From an uncultured Collinsella sp. (GTDB lineage: Bacteria > Actinomycetota > Coriobacteriia > Coriobacteriales > Coriobacteriaceae): 64,000 nucleotides of DNA. The position numbers and the translations under genes are program-made. Every line of letters starts with the position of its first letter. The stretch's first letter is position 1. The notes under the pieces are model-generated. The model was not told where the DNA came from, did no database searches, and saw only the letters and a program-made list of their open reading frames with translations. The DNA is taken from positions 1-64,000 of the forward strand of contig CAAERQ010000021.1 of the NCBI GenBank assembly GCA_900758475.1. Reading direction: 5' to 3'. Shown here one piece after another: positions 35,961 through 43,473 of this stretch.

Positions 35961-36803
35961 ATGTCCGCCCGTAAAGCTCGCACGGAGGCGGCTGCCGCTG
36001 GCGCCGCCCCCGTTGACTCTGAGGAGAAGGACGTGAAGATTCCCGTAGAGGCCGTCGACGATACCGAGGCCAACGAGGCCGAGGCCGCCGAGGCTGCCGA
36101 GAACCAGGTAGAGGATTCCAACAAGGAGGCGACGATGACCGAGGACGAGATGGTGGAAGCTGCTATCCGCGCCGGTGAGGAAGCCGCCGACAACGACTTT
36201 AAGCTCAAGTTCGAGCAGGCCCAAAAGGAGCTTGCCGACGTGCGCAACGAACTCGATGCTGCGGCGGAGGCTCAGAAGGCCGCCGAGGACAAGGCAAAGG
36301 ACGCCACCGAGCGCACCGCCCGTCTACAGGCCGACTGGGAGAACTTCCGTCGCCGCACCGCCAACGAGCGTATCGCCGAGCGCGAGCGCGCGACCGAGAA
36401 GCTCGTCACTGCGCTGCTGCCGGTGGTTGACGATATCGAGCGTGCAATCGACCATGCCCGCAGCCAGGAGCTTTCCGACGACTTTAAGCAGTTCGTCGAT
36501 GGCGTTGACGCGGTGCATGCCAAGCTGCTCGATGTGTTTGCGCACGAGGGCGTTGAGCCCATCGACCCCAAGGGCGAGGCGTTCGATCCGCTCGAGCACC
36601 AGGCCGTGGGGCGTGTCGAGGACGCATCGCAGTACGACGAGACCGTCAACGACGTGTACCAGAAGGGCTACCGCATGGCGGATCGCATCCTGCGTTCCGC
36701 GATGGTGACGGTGACCTACGGTGGCGAGAAGCGCCCCGCACCGGAGCCCGAAGCGGCGCCCGAGGATGCTACGGCCGATACGGCCGAGAGCACCGAGGAG
36801 TAA
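35961..36803 (+). CDS. grpE: Nucleotide exchange factor GrpE
   Basis: A 280-residue GrpE. The first 85 or so residues are an acidic, low-complexity extension; a long coiled coil follows, then the beta domain (VTALLPVVDDIERAIDHA, GVEPIDPKGEAFDPLEHQAV, YQKGYRMADRILRSAMVTV). It starts two bases after dnaK. An internal in-frame ATG at 36135 has a much better ribosome site (AGGAGG five bases upstream) and would give a 222-residue protein of normal length. Either or both starts may be used. A terminator hairpin follows. Confidence 0.95.
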   Translation: MSARKARTEAAAAGAAPVDSEEKDVKIPVEAVDDTEANEAEAAEAAENQVEDSNKEATMTEDEMVEAAIRAGEEAADNDFKLKFEQAQKELADVRNELDAAAEAQKAAEDKAKDATERTARLQADWENFRRRTANERIAERERATEKLVTALLPVVDDIERAIDHARSQELSDDFKQFVDGVDAVHAKLLDVFAHEGVEPIDPKGEAFDPLEHQAVGRVEDASQYDETVNDVYQKGYRMADRILRSAMVTVTYGGEKRPAPEPEAAPEDATADTAESTEE

Positions 36804-36808
36804 TTGAG

Positions 36809-36840
36809 AAGGGCCCCGGGGCAACACCCGGGGCCCTTTC
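36809..36840 (+). terminator. Hairpin terminator between grpE and dnaJ
   Basis: AAGGGCCCCGGG pairs with CCCGGGGCCCTTT and ends in a short T/C run. It lies inside the cluster, so it may attenuate rather than end transcription into dnaJ. Confidence 0.75.
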
Positions 36841-36911
36841 TGACCTAGTGCCATATGAAAGCATGGGCCGCCGCCCGCATGGACGGCGGACGTAACAGGA
36901 GAGGAGCTACG

Positions 36912-37877
36912 ATGGCTGCAGGCAAAACCTTCTATGACATCCTGGGCGTATCCAAGAGCGCCTCCGACAAAGAGATCAAGAGCGCGTTTCGCAAGCTCGC
37001 GCAAAAATATCACCCCGATGCCGGCGGCGACGAGGCCAAGTTTAAGGAGATCAGCGAGGCCTACGAGACGCTTTCGGACGAGAAGAAGCGCAAAGAGTAC
37101 GACCAGATGCTCATGTTTGGCGGCATGCCGGGCGCGGGCGGCGCGTATGGCGGCGGCTACGGTGCCGGCGCGGGCGCGAGCGGCTGGGGCGACATCTTCG
37201 ACAGCATCTTCAGCGGCAACGGCGCCTGGGGCAGCGACTGGGGCTCGGGCTTTGCCGGTGCCGCGGGTGCTGCCGGTGCGGGCGCGGGCCGCAACCGCGC
37301 ACGCAAGGGCGGCGACCTGTCGCTGACCGTCGATGTGACGGCCGAGGACGCGTTTCGCGGCGTGACGCACAAGGTTACCTACCGCATTCCCTCGACGGGC
37401 GAGCAGCAGACCATTACGGTCTCGGTGCCTGCGGGCGCGGTCGACGGAGGCAAGCTGCGTTACAAACGTCGCGGCGAGTACGGCGTTGCCGGAGGCGAGC
37501 GCGGCGACCTGGTCGTGACCACGCATGTGGAGGAGCACCCGCTGTTTAAGCGCAAGGGTGCCGATGTGACCATGGAGGTGCCGATCTCGGTCTATGAGGC
37601 GGCGCTCGGCTGCACGGTGGATGTGCCCACGCCCGGCGGCGCGACGGTTCGTCTGAAGGTGCCCGCTGGCACCCAGACGGGCAAGAAGTTCCGCTTTAAG
37701 GAGATGGGTGCGCCCGACGTTAAGCATCGCGGCCGCACGGGTGCGCTGCTCGTCGAGATCAAGGTGCAGGTCCCCACGAACCTGTCCGACGACGAGCGCG
37801 ATGCCATGACCAGGCTGCGCGAGGCCGACACGCGCGATTATCGCGAGAAGGTCAACCGTTACAAGGCGACGTTCTAG
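36912..37877 (+). CDS. dnaJ: DnaJ-type co-chaperone lacking the zinc domain
   Basis: A 321-residue J protein. The J domain (residues about 4-70) has KYHPDAGGDEAKFKEISEAYE with the catalytic HPD. A long Gly/Ala-rich region (about 75-135) leads straight into the two C-terminal beta domains (LSLTVDVTAEDAFRGVTHKV, VDVPTPGGATVRLKVPAGTQ). The four CxxCxGxG zinc repeats are absent, so this is a class B (CbpA-like) J protein, as in many Actinobacterial dnaJ2 genes. GAGGAG precedes the ATG at 36912. Confidence 0.95.
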   Translation: MAAGKTFYDILGVSKSASDKEIKSAFRKLAQKYHPDAGGDEAKFKEISEAYETLSDEKKRKEYDQMLMFGGMPGAGGAYGGGYGAGAGASGWGDIFDSIFSGNGAWGSDWGSGFAGAAGAAGAGAGRNRARKGGDLSLTVDVTAEDAFRGVTHKVTYRIPSTGEQQTITVSVPAGAVDGGKLRYKRRGEYGVAGGERGDLVVTTHVEEHPLFKRKGADVTMEVPISVYEAALGCTVDVPTPGGATVRLKVPAGTQTGKKFRFKEMGAPDVKHRGRTGALLVEIKVQVPTNLSDDERDAMTRLREADTRDYREKVNRYKATF

Positions 37878-37949
37878 GGCGGTCGTGGCGCGCGCCCGCG
37901 CCCGCGGGCTTATGATGGACGATAACGAGACGGAAAGGGGTCAGGTAGC

Positions 37950-38366
37950 ATGGCCGAGGACAATAGGAACAAACCGCTGTACATGATCAGCGTGGCGGCC
38001 GAGCTGACCGGCATGCATCCGCAGACTCTGCGCGTCTACGAGTCCAAGGGCCTGGTGAACCCCCAGCGCTCGGGCGGTAACACGCGCCTGTATTCGCGTG
38101 CCGATATTGAGCGTCTGGAGCTCATCAACCAACTGACCGACGAGGGCATCAACCTCGCCGGCGTGGTGCGCATCCTCGATATGAAGGAGCGTGCCGAGGA
38201 GCGCGATCGCGAGAACGAGAAGCTCCGCGCCCGCGTGCGCCAGCTCGAGGACGAGCTGCACGAGTACAAGATGCAGAAGAAGATCACCGCCCTGGCCCCG
38301 CGCGACGGCTCAGTCAACCCCGAGCAAGTCATGCGCAAGCTGCTAGGCGCGGGAACCGATCTTTAG
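37950..38366 (+). CDS. hspR: Heat-shock repressor HspR (MerR family)
   Basis: A 138-residue MerR-type regulator. The N-terminal winged helix has AAELTGMHPQTLRVYESKGLV and GGNTRLYSRADIERL. A coiled coil follows (EERDRENEKLRARVRQLEDE) and the short C-terminal tail ends in VMRKLLGAGTDL. Its place at the end of the dnaK cluster identifies it as HspR, which with DnaK as co-repressor shuts off dnaK and clpB. The shared motif upstream of both genes fits that role. Confidence 0.95.
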   Translation: MAEDNRNKPLYMISVAAELTGMHPQTLRVYESKGLVNPQRSGGNTRLYSRADIERLELINQLTDEGINLAGVVRILDMKERAEERDRENEKLRARVRQLEDELHEYKMQKKITALAPRDGSVNPEQVMRKLLGAGTDL

Positions 38367-38401
38367 TTACGGCGGCTCTACGACGCAAATCCTAACAATA
38401 T

Positions 38402-38465
38402 GAGAGTGGATAATCTCCCACTTTTGGTCCGCTTGAGGGCTAGAAACGGGGGATTATCCACTCCC
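38402..38465. repeat. Palindromic element, family U copy 2
   Basis: Arms beginning GAGAGTGGATAATCTCCC and ending in a near-perfect reverse complement match the element at 223-286. It lies just after hspR. The rest of the 38367-38678 gap holds a GGGGACGTTCCTTTT motif at 38473-38490 (also seen at 8247) and a small hairpin (CCCGA with TCGGG) just before the hydratase gene. Confidence 0.8.
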
Positions 38466-38678
38466 ATTTTTGGCTGGCGCTTGGGGACGTTCCTTTTGTG
38501 CCGGCACTTTGGGACACTCCTTGCACCAAGTCTGATGTCACTACACCGGGCTCGTTCTATGCTTTACCGAGATAAAGTGAACGTGCAGATTCGTAACCCA
38601 CTCGCAACCGTTCTATGGCACGATATTGAACGAATGTATGCTATGCGCCCGAGCCTTTCGGGCAGAGTGGGAGACAGT

Positions 38679-40979
38679 ATGGTTAAGCTGTACGAGGACG
38701 GCATCTACCTGCGCGGCGGCAGCGAGGTCGTGCCTGCGGCCGAGGCTGCCGAGCGCGGCATTACGCAGACGCCTGAGGACGCCAAGCGCGGCACCATCGC
38801 GTATTCGATCCTCCAGGCACACAATACGTCTGGAGATCCCGAGGCGCTCAAGATTCGCTTCGACGCCATGGCGAGCCATGACATCACCTTTGTCGGCATC
38901 ATCCAGACGGCGCGCGCCTCGGGCATGGAGCAGTTCCCGCTGCCCTACGTGCTCACCAACTGCCACAACTCGCTGTGCGCCGTGGGCGGCACCATCAACG
39001 AGGACGACCACGTCTTTGGTCTCTCGGCTGCCAAGAAGTACGGCGGCATTTTCGTCCCGCCGCACATCGCCGTCATCCACTCCTTTATGCGTGAGAACTT
39101 CGCCGGTTGCGGCAAGATGATCTTGGGCTCCGACTCGCACACCCGCTACGGCGCCCTGGGCACCATGGCCGTGGGCGAGGGCGGCGGCGAGTTGGCCAAG
39201 CAGCTGCTGCGTGACACCTACGATGTTGCCTATCCCGGCGTTGTCGCCATCTACCTCACGGGCGCCCCGCGTCCCGGCGTCGGCCCGCACGACGTGGCGC
39301 TCGCCATCATCCGCGCCGTCTTTGCCAAGGGCTACGTCAAGAACAAGGTCATGGAGTTCGTGGGCCCCGGCATCGCGAGCATGACGACCGACTACCGCAA
39401 CGGCGTCGACGTTATGACCACCGAGACCACCTGCCTGTCGAGCATCTGGGCCACCGATGAGGACACGCACGCGTTTTTGACCATGCACGGCCGCGGGGAC
39501 GACTACCGCGAGCTCAAGCCCGCCGATGTCGCCTACTACGACGGCTGCGTCGAGGTCGACCTGTCGAGCATCAAGCCCATGATCGCGCTGCCATTCCATC
39601 CCTCCAACGGCTTTGAGATCGACGAGCTCAACGAAAACCTCGAGGACATCCTTCACGAGGTGGAGCTTGAGGCCGCCAAGATCGGCGAGGGCAAGACGCA
39701 CTTTAGCCTGCTCGACAAGATTGTCGACGGCAAGCTGCACGTGCAACAGGGCGTTATCGCCGGCTGCTCGGGCGGCAACTACGACTCCGTGGTCCAGGCT
39801 GCCCGCGTGCTCAAGGGCGCCAACACCGGCTGCGGCGAGTTCTCGCTGTCGGTCTACCCCACAAGTCAGCCCGTGGCGCTCGAGCTTACGCGCCGCGGCT
39901 ATATCTACGATCTCATGGAGGCTGGCGCGATCGTGCGCACGGCGTTCTGCGGCCCGTGTTTCGGTGCCGGCGACACGCCTGCCAACAACGGCCTGTCCAT
40001 CCGCCACACCACGCGCAACTTCCCCAACCGCGAGGGTTCCAAGCCGGGTAATGGCCAGCTGAGCGCCGTGGCCCTGATGGACGCCCGCTCCATTGCGGCG
40101 ACGGCTGCCAACGGCGGCATCCTGACGCCAGCGACCGACCTGCCCGAGGAAACTTGGGACGAGGCCTGCGAGTACACCTTTGACGATGCGCCGTACAAGA
40201 AGCGCGTGTACTGGGGCTTTGGCAAGGCGGAGCCTGCCGACGAGCTGGTCGAGGGTCCCAACATCAAGCCGTGGCCCGCGATGGAGCCCCTCGGCGACGA
40301 CATCCTGCTTAAGGTGTGCTCCAAGATCATGGACCCGGTCACCACGACCGACGAGCTTATTCCTTCGGGCGAGACGAGCTCTTTCCGCTCCAACCCGCTG
40401 GGCCTGGCCGAGTTTACGCTCAGCCGCCGCGACCCTGCCTACGTGGGTCGCTCCAAGGAGGTCGACGTCGTGGAGAAGCGCCGCGTTGCCGGTGAAGCCG
40501 CGGGCGACCTGGCGGCACTCGATGCTGAGCTTGCCGGCGTGTTTGAGGCACTGGCCGGCGCGGGTGTCACGGCCGATGCCAAGGCGACCGAGTACGGCTC
40601 TATGCTCTATGCCAAGAAGCCCGGCGACGGTTCCGCCCGCGAGCAGGCCGCGAGCTGCCAGCGCGTGATTGGCGGCCTGGCCAACATCGTCCACGAGTAC
40701 GCCACCAAGCGCTATCGCTCCAACGTGATGAACTGGGGCATGGTGCCCTTCCAGATGGAGGCGGAGCCCAACTTTGAGGTGGGCGACTACGTCTTTGTGC
40801 CGGGTATCCGTGCCGCGCTCGATGGCGACCTGAAGAACACCGCTGCCTACGTGGTGCGTGCCGACGGTGCGGTTGAGCAGATTGAGCTCTATATTGCCGA
40901 TATGACGGCCGAGGAGCGCGCCATCGTCAAGGCCGGCTGCCTGATCAACTACAACAAGTTCAAGGCCGCTGCCGAGTAA
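38679..40979 (+). CDS. Aconitase-family hydratase (YbhJ-like)
   Basis: A 766-residue enzyme of the aconitase superfamily. Cluster-binding Cys residues are visible in LTNCHNSL, AGCSGGNYD and FCGPCFGAGDTP. The C-terminal swivel domain contains PNREGSKPGNGQ. The start MVKLYEDGIYLRGG is typical of the bacterial hydratase group that includes E. coli YbhJ, so the citrate/isocitrate activity of true aconitase is not assured. GGGAG lies six bases before the ATG at 38679; the frame is open much further upstream but runs into a dispersed palindrome. Confidence 0.88.
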   Translation: MVKLYEDGIYLRGGSEVVPAAEAAERGITQTPEDAKRGTIAYSILQAHNTSGDPEALKIRFDAMASHDITFVGIIQTARASGMEQFPLPYVLTNCHNSLCAVGGTINEDDHVFGLSAAKKYGGIFVPPHIAVIHSFMRENFAGCGKMILGSDSHTRYGALGTMAVGEGGGELAKQLLRDTYDVAYPGVVAIYLTGAPRPGVGPHDVALAIIRAVFAKGYVKNKVMEFVGPGIASMTTDYRNGVDVMTTETTCLSSIWATDEDTHAFLTMHGRGDDYRELKPADVAYYDGCVEVDLSSIKPMIALPFHPSNGFEIDELNENLEDILHEVELEAAKIGEGKTHFSLLDKIVDGKLHVQQGVIAGCSGGNYDSVVQAARVLKGANTGCGEFSLSVYPTSQPVALELTRRGYIYDLMEAGAIVRTAFCGPCFGAGDTPANNGLSIRHTTRNFPNREGSKPGNGQLSAVALMDARSIAATAANGGILTPATDLPEETWDEACEYTFDDAPYKKRVYWGFGKAEPADELVEGPNIKPWPAMEPLGDDILLKVCSKIMDPVTTTDELIPSGETSSFRSNPLGLAEFTLSRRDPAYVGRSKEVDVVEKRRVAGEAAGDLAALDAELAGVFEALAGAGVTADAKATEYGSMLYAKKPGDGSAREQAASCQRVIGGLANIVHEYATKRYRSNVMNWGMVPFQMEAEPNFEVGDYVFVPGIRAALDGDLKNTAAYVVRADGAVEQIELYIADMTAEERAIVKAGCLINYNKFKAAAE

Positions 40980-40994
40980 CGCACTTAATTGTCC

Positions 40995-41068
40995 GCCCGG
41001 GGCTTACCCTTTCCCGCCCGCTCATGCGCTTCGCGAGGGTCGCGTTCGGGAAAGGGTAAGCCCCGGGC
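40995..41068. terminator. Long perfect hairpin after the hydratase gene
   Basis: Perfect 22-bp arms (GCCCGGGGCTTACCCTTTCC plus CG, and reverse complement) surround a 30-base loop that itself contains GCGCTTCGCG. No long T run follows, so it may act as an RNA-stabilising or boundary element as well as a terminator. Confidence 0.75.
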
Positions 41069-41161
41069 TACATTTCTGCGTTCTCGTTGGGTCTTGAGGG
41101 ACGCTAATAAATAGACTTGCTTGATGCCGCTTCTGTTAATGGGGCGGCTTCTTTTTGTCGA

Positions 41162-41200
41162 AAACCGCCACAAAGGGGACAGGCACCTTTGTGGTGGTTT
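41162..41200. repeat. Palindromic element, family R copy 1
   Basis: AAACCGCCACAAAGG and CCTTTGTGGTGGTTT flank GGACAGGCA. Three further copies lie at 41364-41398, 42228-42265 and 43033-43073. Confidence 0.85.
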
Positions 41201-41206
41201 TTGTTT

Positions 41207-41344
41207 GTCTCGTTCTGTAACAGGTAGACCCTTATTTGCCGAGCAGTTGTTACAGATTTAGATAAACGGGCACCGCTGAACAATTCATCTCGATCTGTAA
41301 CATCTGGACCCAAAAACGGCCGCTAAATGTTACAGATTGAGATG
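41207..41344. repeat. Two family S palindromes
   Basis: Copies at 41207-41263 and 41286-41344 have arms CTCGATCTGTAACA-like and TGTTACAGATTGAGA-like around unrelated 20-30-base loops. Three more lie at 43081-43297. Family R and S units alternate through 41.1-43.3 kb. Confidence 0.85.
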
Positions 41345-41363
41345 GTGAACGCCGGGGCCGAAG

Positions 41364-41398
41364 ATCACCACAAAGGGGACAGGCGCCTTTGTGGCGGT
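41364..41398. repeat. Palindromic element, family R copy 2
   Basis: ATCACCACAAAGG and CCTTTGTGGCGGT flank GGACAGGCG; the core GGGACAGG is identical to copy 1. Confidence 0.8.
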
Positions 41399-41451
41399 GG
41401 GGACGAGCTCGATGTTGTTGTGATCGTTGAGCGGCATGTTAATGGGCGGCT

Positions 41452-42120
41452 CTAGAGAATTTCATCTGGGCTGGCGGGCTTGGTTGTTTTGGGGATGCCG
41501 AGTTTGGATGACGCGAAATCGTCAACATCGTCCTTGATTCCATCTTTGGTGTAGACGGTGACCGTATAGGTGCTGTGCCCGAATTCGCTCTTGTCGCGTG
41601 TCGCCCAGGCCTGCCAGTAGGCAGCCCCGTTTCGCCCTTTGATTTTTCCGACACGGCGGAGTTCTGTTCGCTTTAATTGCTGGTTGCTATAGATGGTTCG
41701 ACCGGCCTCCTCGGTGAGCCCGCACTGTCCAAGCATCTTGTCGAGGACTTGGTTCATGTGGCGCTCATCGGTGTTTGGTGCGTAGTCGTAGGCGAGGGTG
41801 ATGGAGTCGAGGGGCTGGTCGTCGATCAAATAATTCATCGTCTGAGGTTCAAGGCAGAAATAGGGGGAGCATCCGTCGACCTTGCCGAGCAACGGTAACT
41901 TGGACTGCCAACTTCCGGTGGGAATTGCATATTCGTAGAACACGCCACGGCAGACAAAGGAGAGCGAGGTGGCACGCGAGCCGGCGTCGATCATCCCGCA
42001 AAGATCGAAGGGCGAGGCGATACCAAAAGAAAAGGGCGTGATGACGATAAGGAAGAGCATCACGATGGGTATGGCGAGAATGGCGATGACGTTGCGACCG
42101 GTGGAATGAGACGGCTTCAT
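41452..42120 (-). CDS. Exported or membrane-anchored hypothetical protein
   Basis: A 222-residue protein with one N-terminal hydrophobic segment (NVIAILAIPIVMLFLIVITP, about residues 10-29) and a soluble extracytoplasmic part containing several Cys residues (DLCGMIDAG, FVCRGVF, CSPYFCLEP, GQCGLTEE) that could form disulfides. GAGGAG precedes the ATG at 42120. It is divergent from a similar-sized anchored protein at 42322, and both lie among family R and S palindromes. No family recognised. Confidence 0.75.
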   Translation of the reverse strand: MKPSHSTGRNVIAILAIPIVMLFLIVITPFSFGIASPFDLCGMIDAGSRATSLSFVCRGVFYEYAIPTGSWQSKLPLLGKVDGCSPYFCLEPQTMNYLIDDQPLDSITLAYDYAPNTDERHMNQVLDKMLGQCGLTEEAGRTIYSNQQLKRTELRRVGKIKGRNGAAYWQAWATRDKSEFGHSTYTVTVYTKDGIKDDVDDFASSKLGIPKTTKPASPDEIL

Positions 42121-42227
42121 ATGCGCTCCTCGAGACAAAGATCTGTTGAGGATAGGCAGAAATGGATATGTTCAGAGAACAATTCAAGTTTAATCTCATG
42201 GCGCGAGATGGTCGACCGTTAGCGTCG

Positions 42228-42265
42228 AAAACCACCACAAAGGTGCCTGTCCCCTTTGTGGTGGT
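42228..42265. repeat. Palindromic element, family R copy 3
   Basis: AAAACCACCACAAAGG and CCCCTTTGTGGTGGT flank TGCCTGT; orientation is opposite to copies 1 and 2. It lies between two divergent genes. Confidence 0.85.
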
Positions 42266-42321
42266 GGGGAGTGGACGGCTTCTTTTGGTGATAGTGTTAG
42301 CTGGAGGTATCATTAGGGCAC

Positions 42322-43026
42322 ATGGCGCGGGTTTGCATTGTGGGGTGTTTTGCCGTGAGCCGTTCTGCCCGTATTGGATTGATTGTTTTGGCGCTTGCGA
42401 TCACCGTGGTTGGCGCGGGCGCTGTCGGTATGGCATTTCTACCTGCTGCGGTGACGGAGCCGGTGGTCAAGCCTGTGACTCAATCTGTCGAACTTCTGAC
42501 CGGCGACGACAAGCCCGAGACCATTACCGTTGATTTTGATGAGCAACCGGCTGCGCTTGGCATTAGTAATTATCCACATATTCAGCTTGGGGCCATGCGC
42601 TATACCACGGATACAAGCCTGATCGATAGGACGTCCGAGCTACTCAAGGGCAAAACATTTAAGCGTTGGTACGGATATGCGTCCTATCGGGCAAAAGCGA
42701 ACGACATGGTTGGCGGATGCCACTCTTCTATCGAGCTGGACACTGCAAACGGCGCAAAGTTATGTGATGTCTCGTACGATCCGGGCTACGAGGGCAATGA
42801 GGGTCCGGGCATCTACATCATGGACGGCGATGTCGCCTATGTCATGGAGGGCGACCAGACCGAGCTCAACGATTTTATGGGTCAGTGTATCCAAGATGCC
42901 TATAAACAGACCTGCTTGCCTGACCCGCAGACTGCACGCGATAGTGGGTCTGCCCGTACATGGCTGTTCGAGGATGAGATGCCCTGGACCGTCGAATCGG
43001 GAAGTACGGGTTCGGCGAAGAAGTAG
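42322..43026 (+). CDS. Membrane-anchored hypothetical protein
   Basis: A 234-residue protein with an N-terminal anchor (IGLIVLALAITVVGAGAVGMAF, about residues 18-39) and an extracytoplasmic domain of alternating strands and helices. Cys residues in GGCHSSIEL, AKLCDVS, GQCIQDAYKQTC are spaced so that disulfides are possible. GTG at 42355 is an alternative start closer to the anchor. The size and layout parallel the divergent neighbour, but I see no clear sequence match between them. Function unknown. Confidence 0.72.
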   Translation: MARVCIVGCFAVSRSARIGLIVLALAITVVGAGAVGMAFLPAAVTEPVVKPVTQSVELLTGDDKPETITVDFDEQPAALGISNYPHIQLGAMRYTTDTSLIDRTSELLKGKTFKRWYGYASYRAKANDMVGGCHSSIELDTANGAKLCDVSYDPGYEGNEGPGIYIMDGDVAYVMEGDQTELNDFMGQCIQDAYKQTCLPDPQTARDSGSARTWLFEDEMPWTVESGSTGSAKK

Positions 43027-43032
43027 AGACCG

Positions 43033-43073
43033 CGACCACCACAAAGGTGCCTGTCCTCTTTGTGGTGGTTTTC
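43033..43073. repeat. Palindromic element, family R copy 4
   Basis: GACCACCACAAAGG and CTTTGTGGTGGTTTTC flank TGCCTGTCCT. It lies seven bases after the stop of the preceding gene. Confidence 0.85.
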
Positions 43074-43080
43074 GGTCTGT

Positions 43081-43297
43081 CTCGATCTGTAACATCTTGG
43101 CCGCTAAAAGTGGGCTTGGTGTTACAGATTTAGATTTTCGATTCGGGCGTCTTCTGTTCGTCTCGATTTGTAACAGATGGAGCTCTATTTGCCGAGTAGA
43201 TGTTACAGATTGAGACAAACGGGCGCCGTTAGCCATTTCATCTTGATTTGTAACATCTGGAGCCATAAACAGTCGCTAGATGTTACAGATTGAGATA
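43081..43297. repeat. Three family S palindromes in tandem
   Basis: Units at 43081-43134, 43160-43216 and 43239-43297 each begin with a CTCGATTTGTAACA-like arm and end with TGTTACAGATTGAGA-like sequence. Loops differ, although GGAGCTCTATTTGCCGAGTAG in the second resembles the loop of the first copy at 41207. The rest of 43298-43473 holds the clpB regulatory region. Confidence 0.85.
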
Positions 43298-43357
43298 GTA
43301 AGGGGACGAGGCCGCAGCGGGCGAGCATGCCTGCTCCCTATCTTTCAATCACTCAGA

Positions 43358-43384
43358 AAATCTTATATATAGAGACTTAGATTT
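43358..43384. promoter_or_regulatory. Candidate heat-shock operator upstream of clpB
   Basis: AAATCTTATAT, five variable bases, then GACTTAGATTT, identical in its fixed bases and spacing to the site upstream of dnaK. It lies about 90 bases before the clpB start. Likely HspR site by position and sharing; not proven. Confidence 0.7.
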
Positions 43385-43473
43385 ATGTATAAGATCGCGC
43401 AAAGCTGGCAACAATACTTCTCGAACAACGTGAAGCCGCCCCGTAGGGCGGCCACCCCAAGAGAGGTGATTCC

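Noticed and set aside
38613..40694. 693-codon open frame antisense to the hydratase gene
   Set aside because: Same effect: its composition is that of a reverse-strand shadow, and the plus-strand protein has conserved cluster-binding motifs.
41162..43297. Clustered palindromes as a CRISPR or integron array
   Set aside because: Spacing is irregular, genes lie between units, and the loops are part of hairpins and not spacers; no integrase or cas gene.
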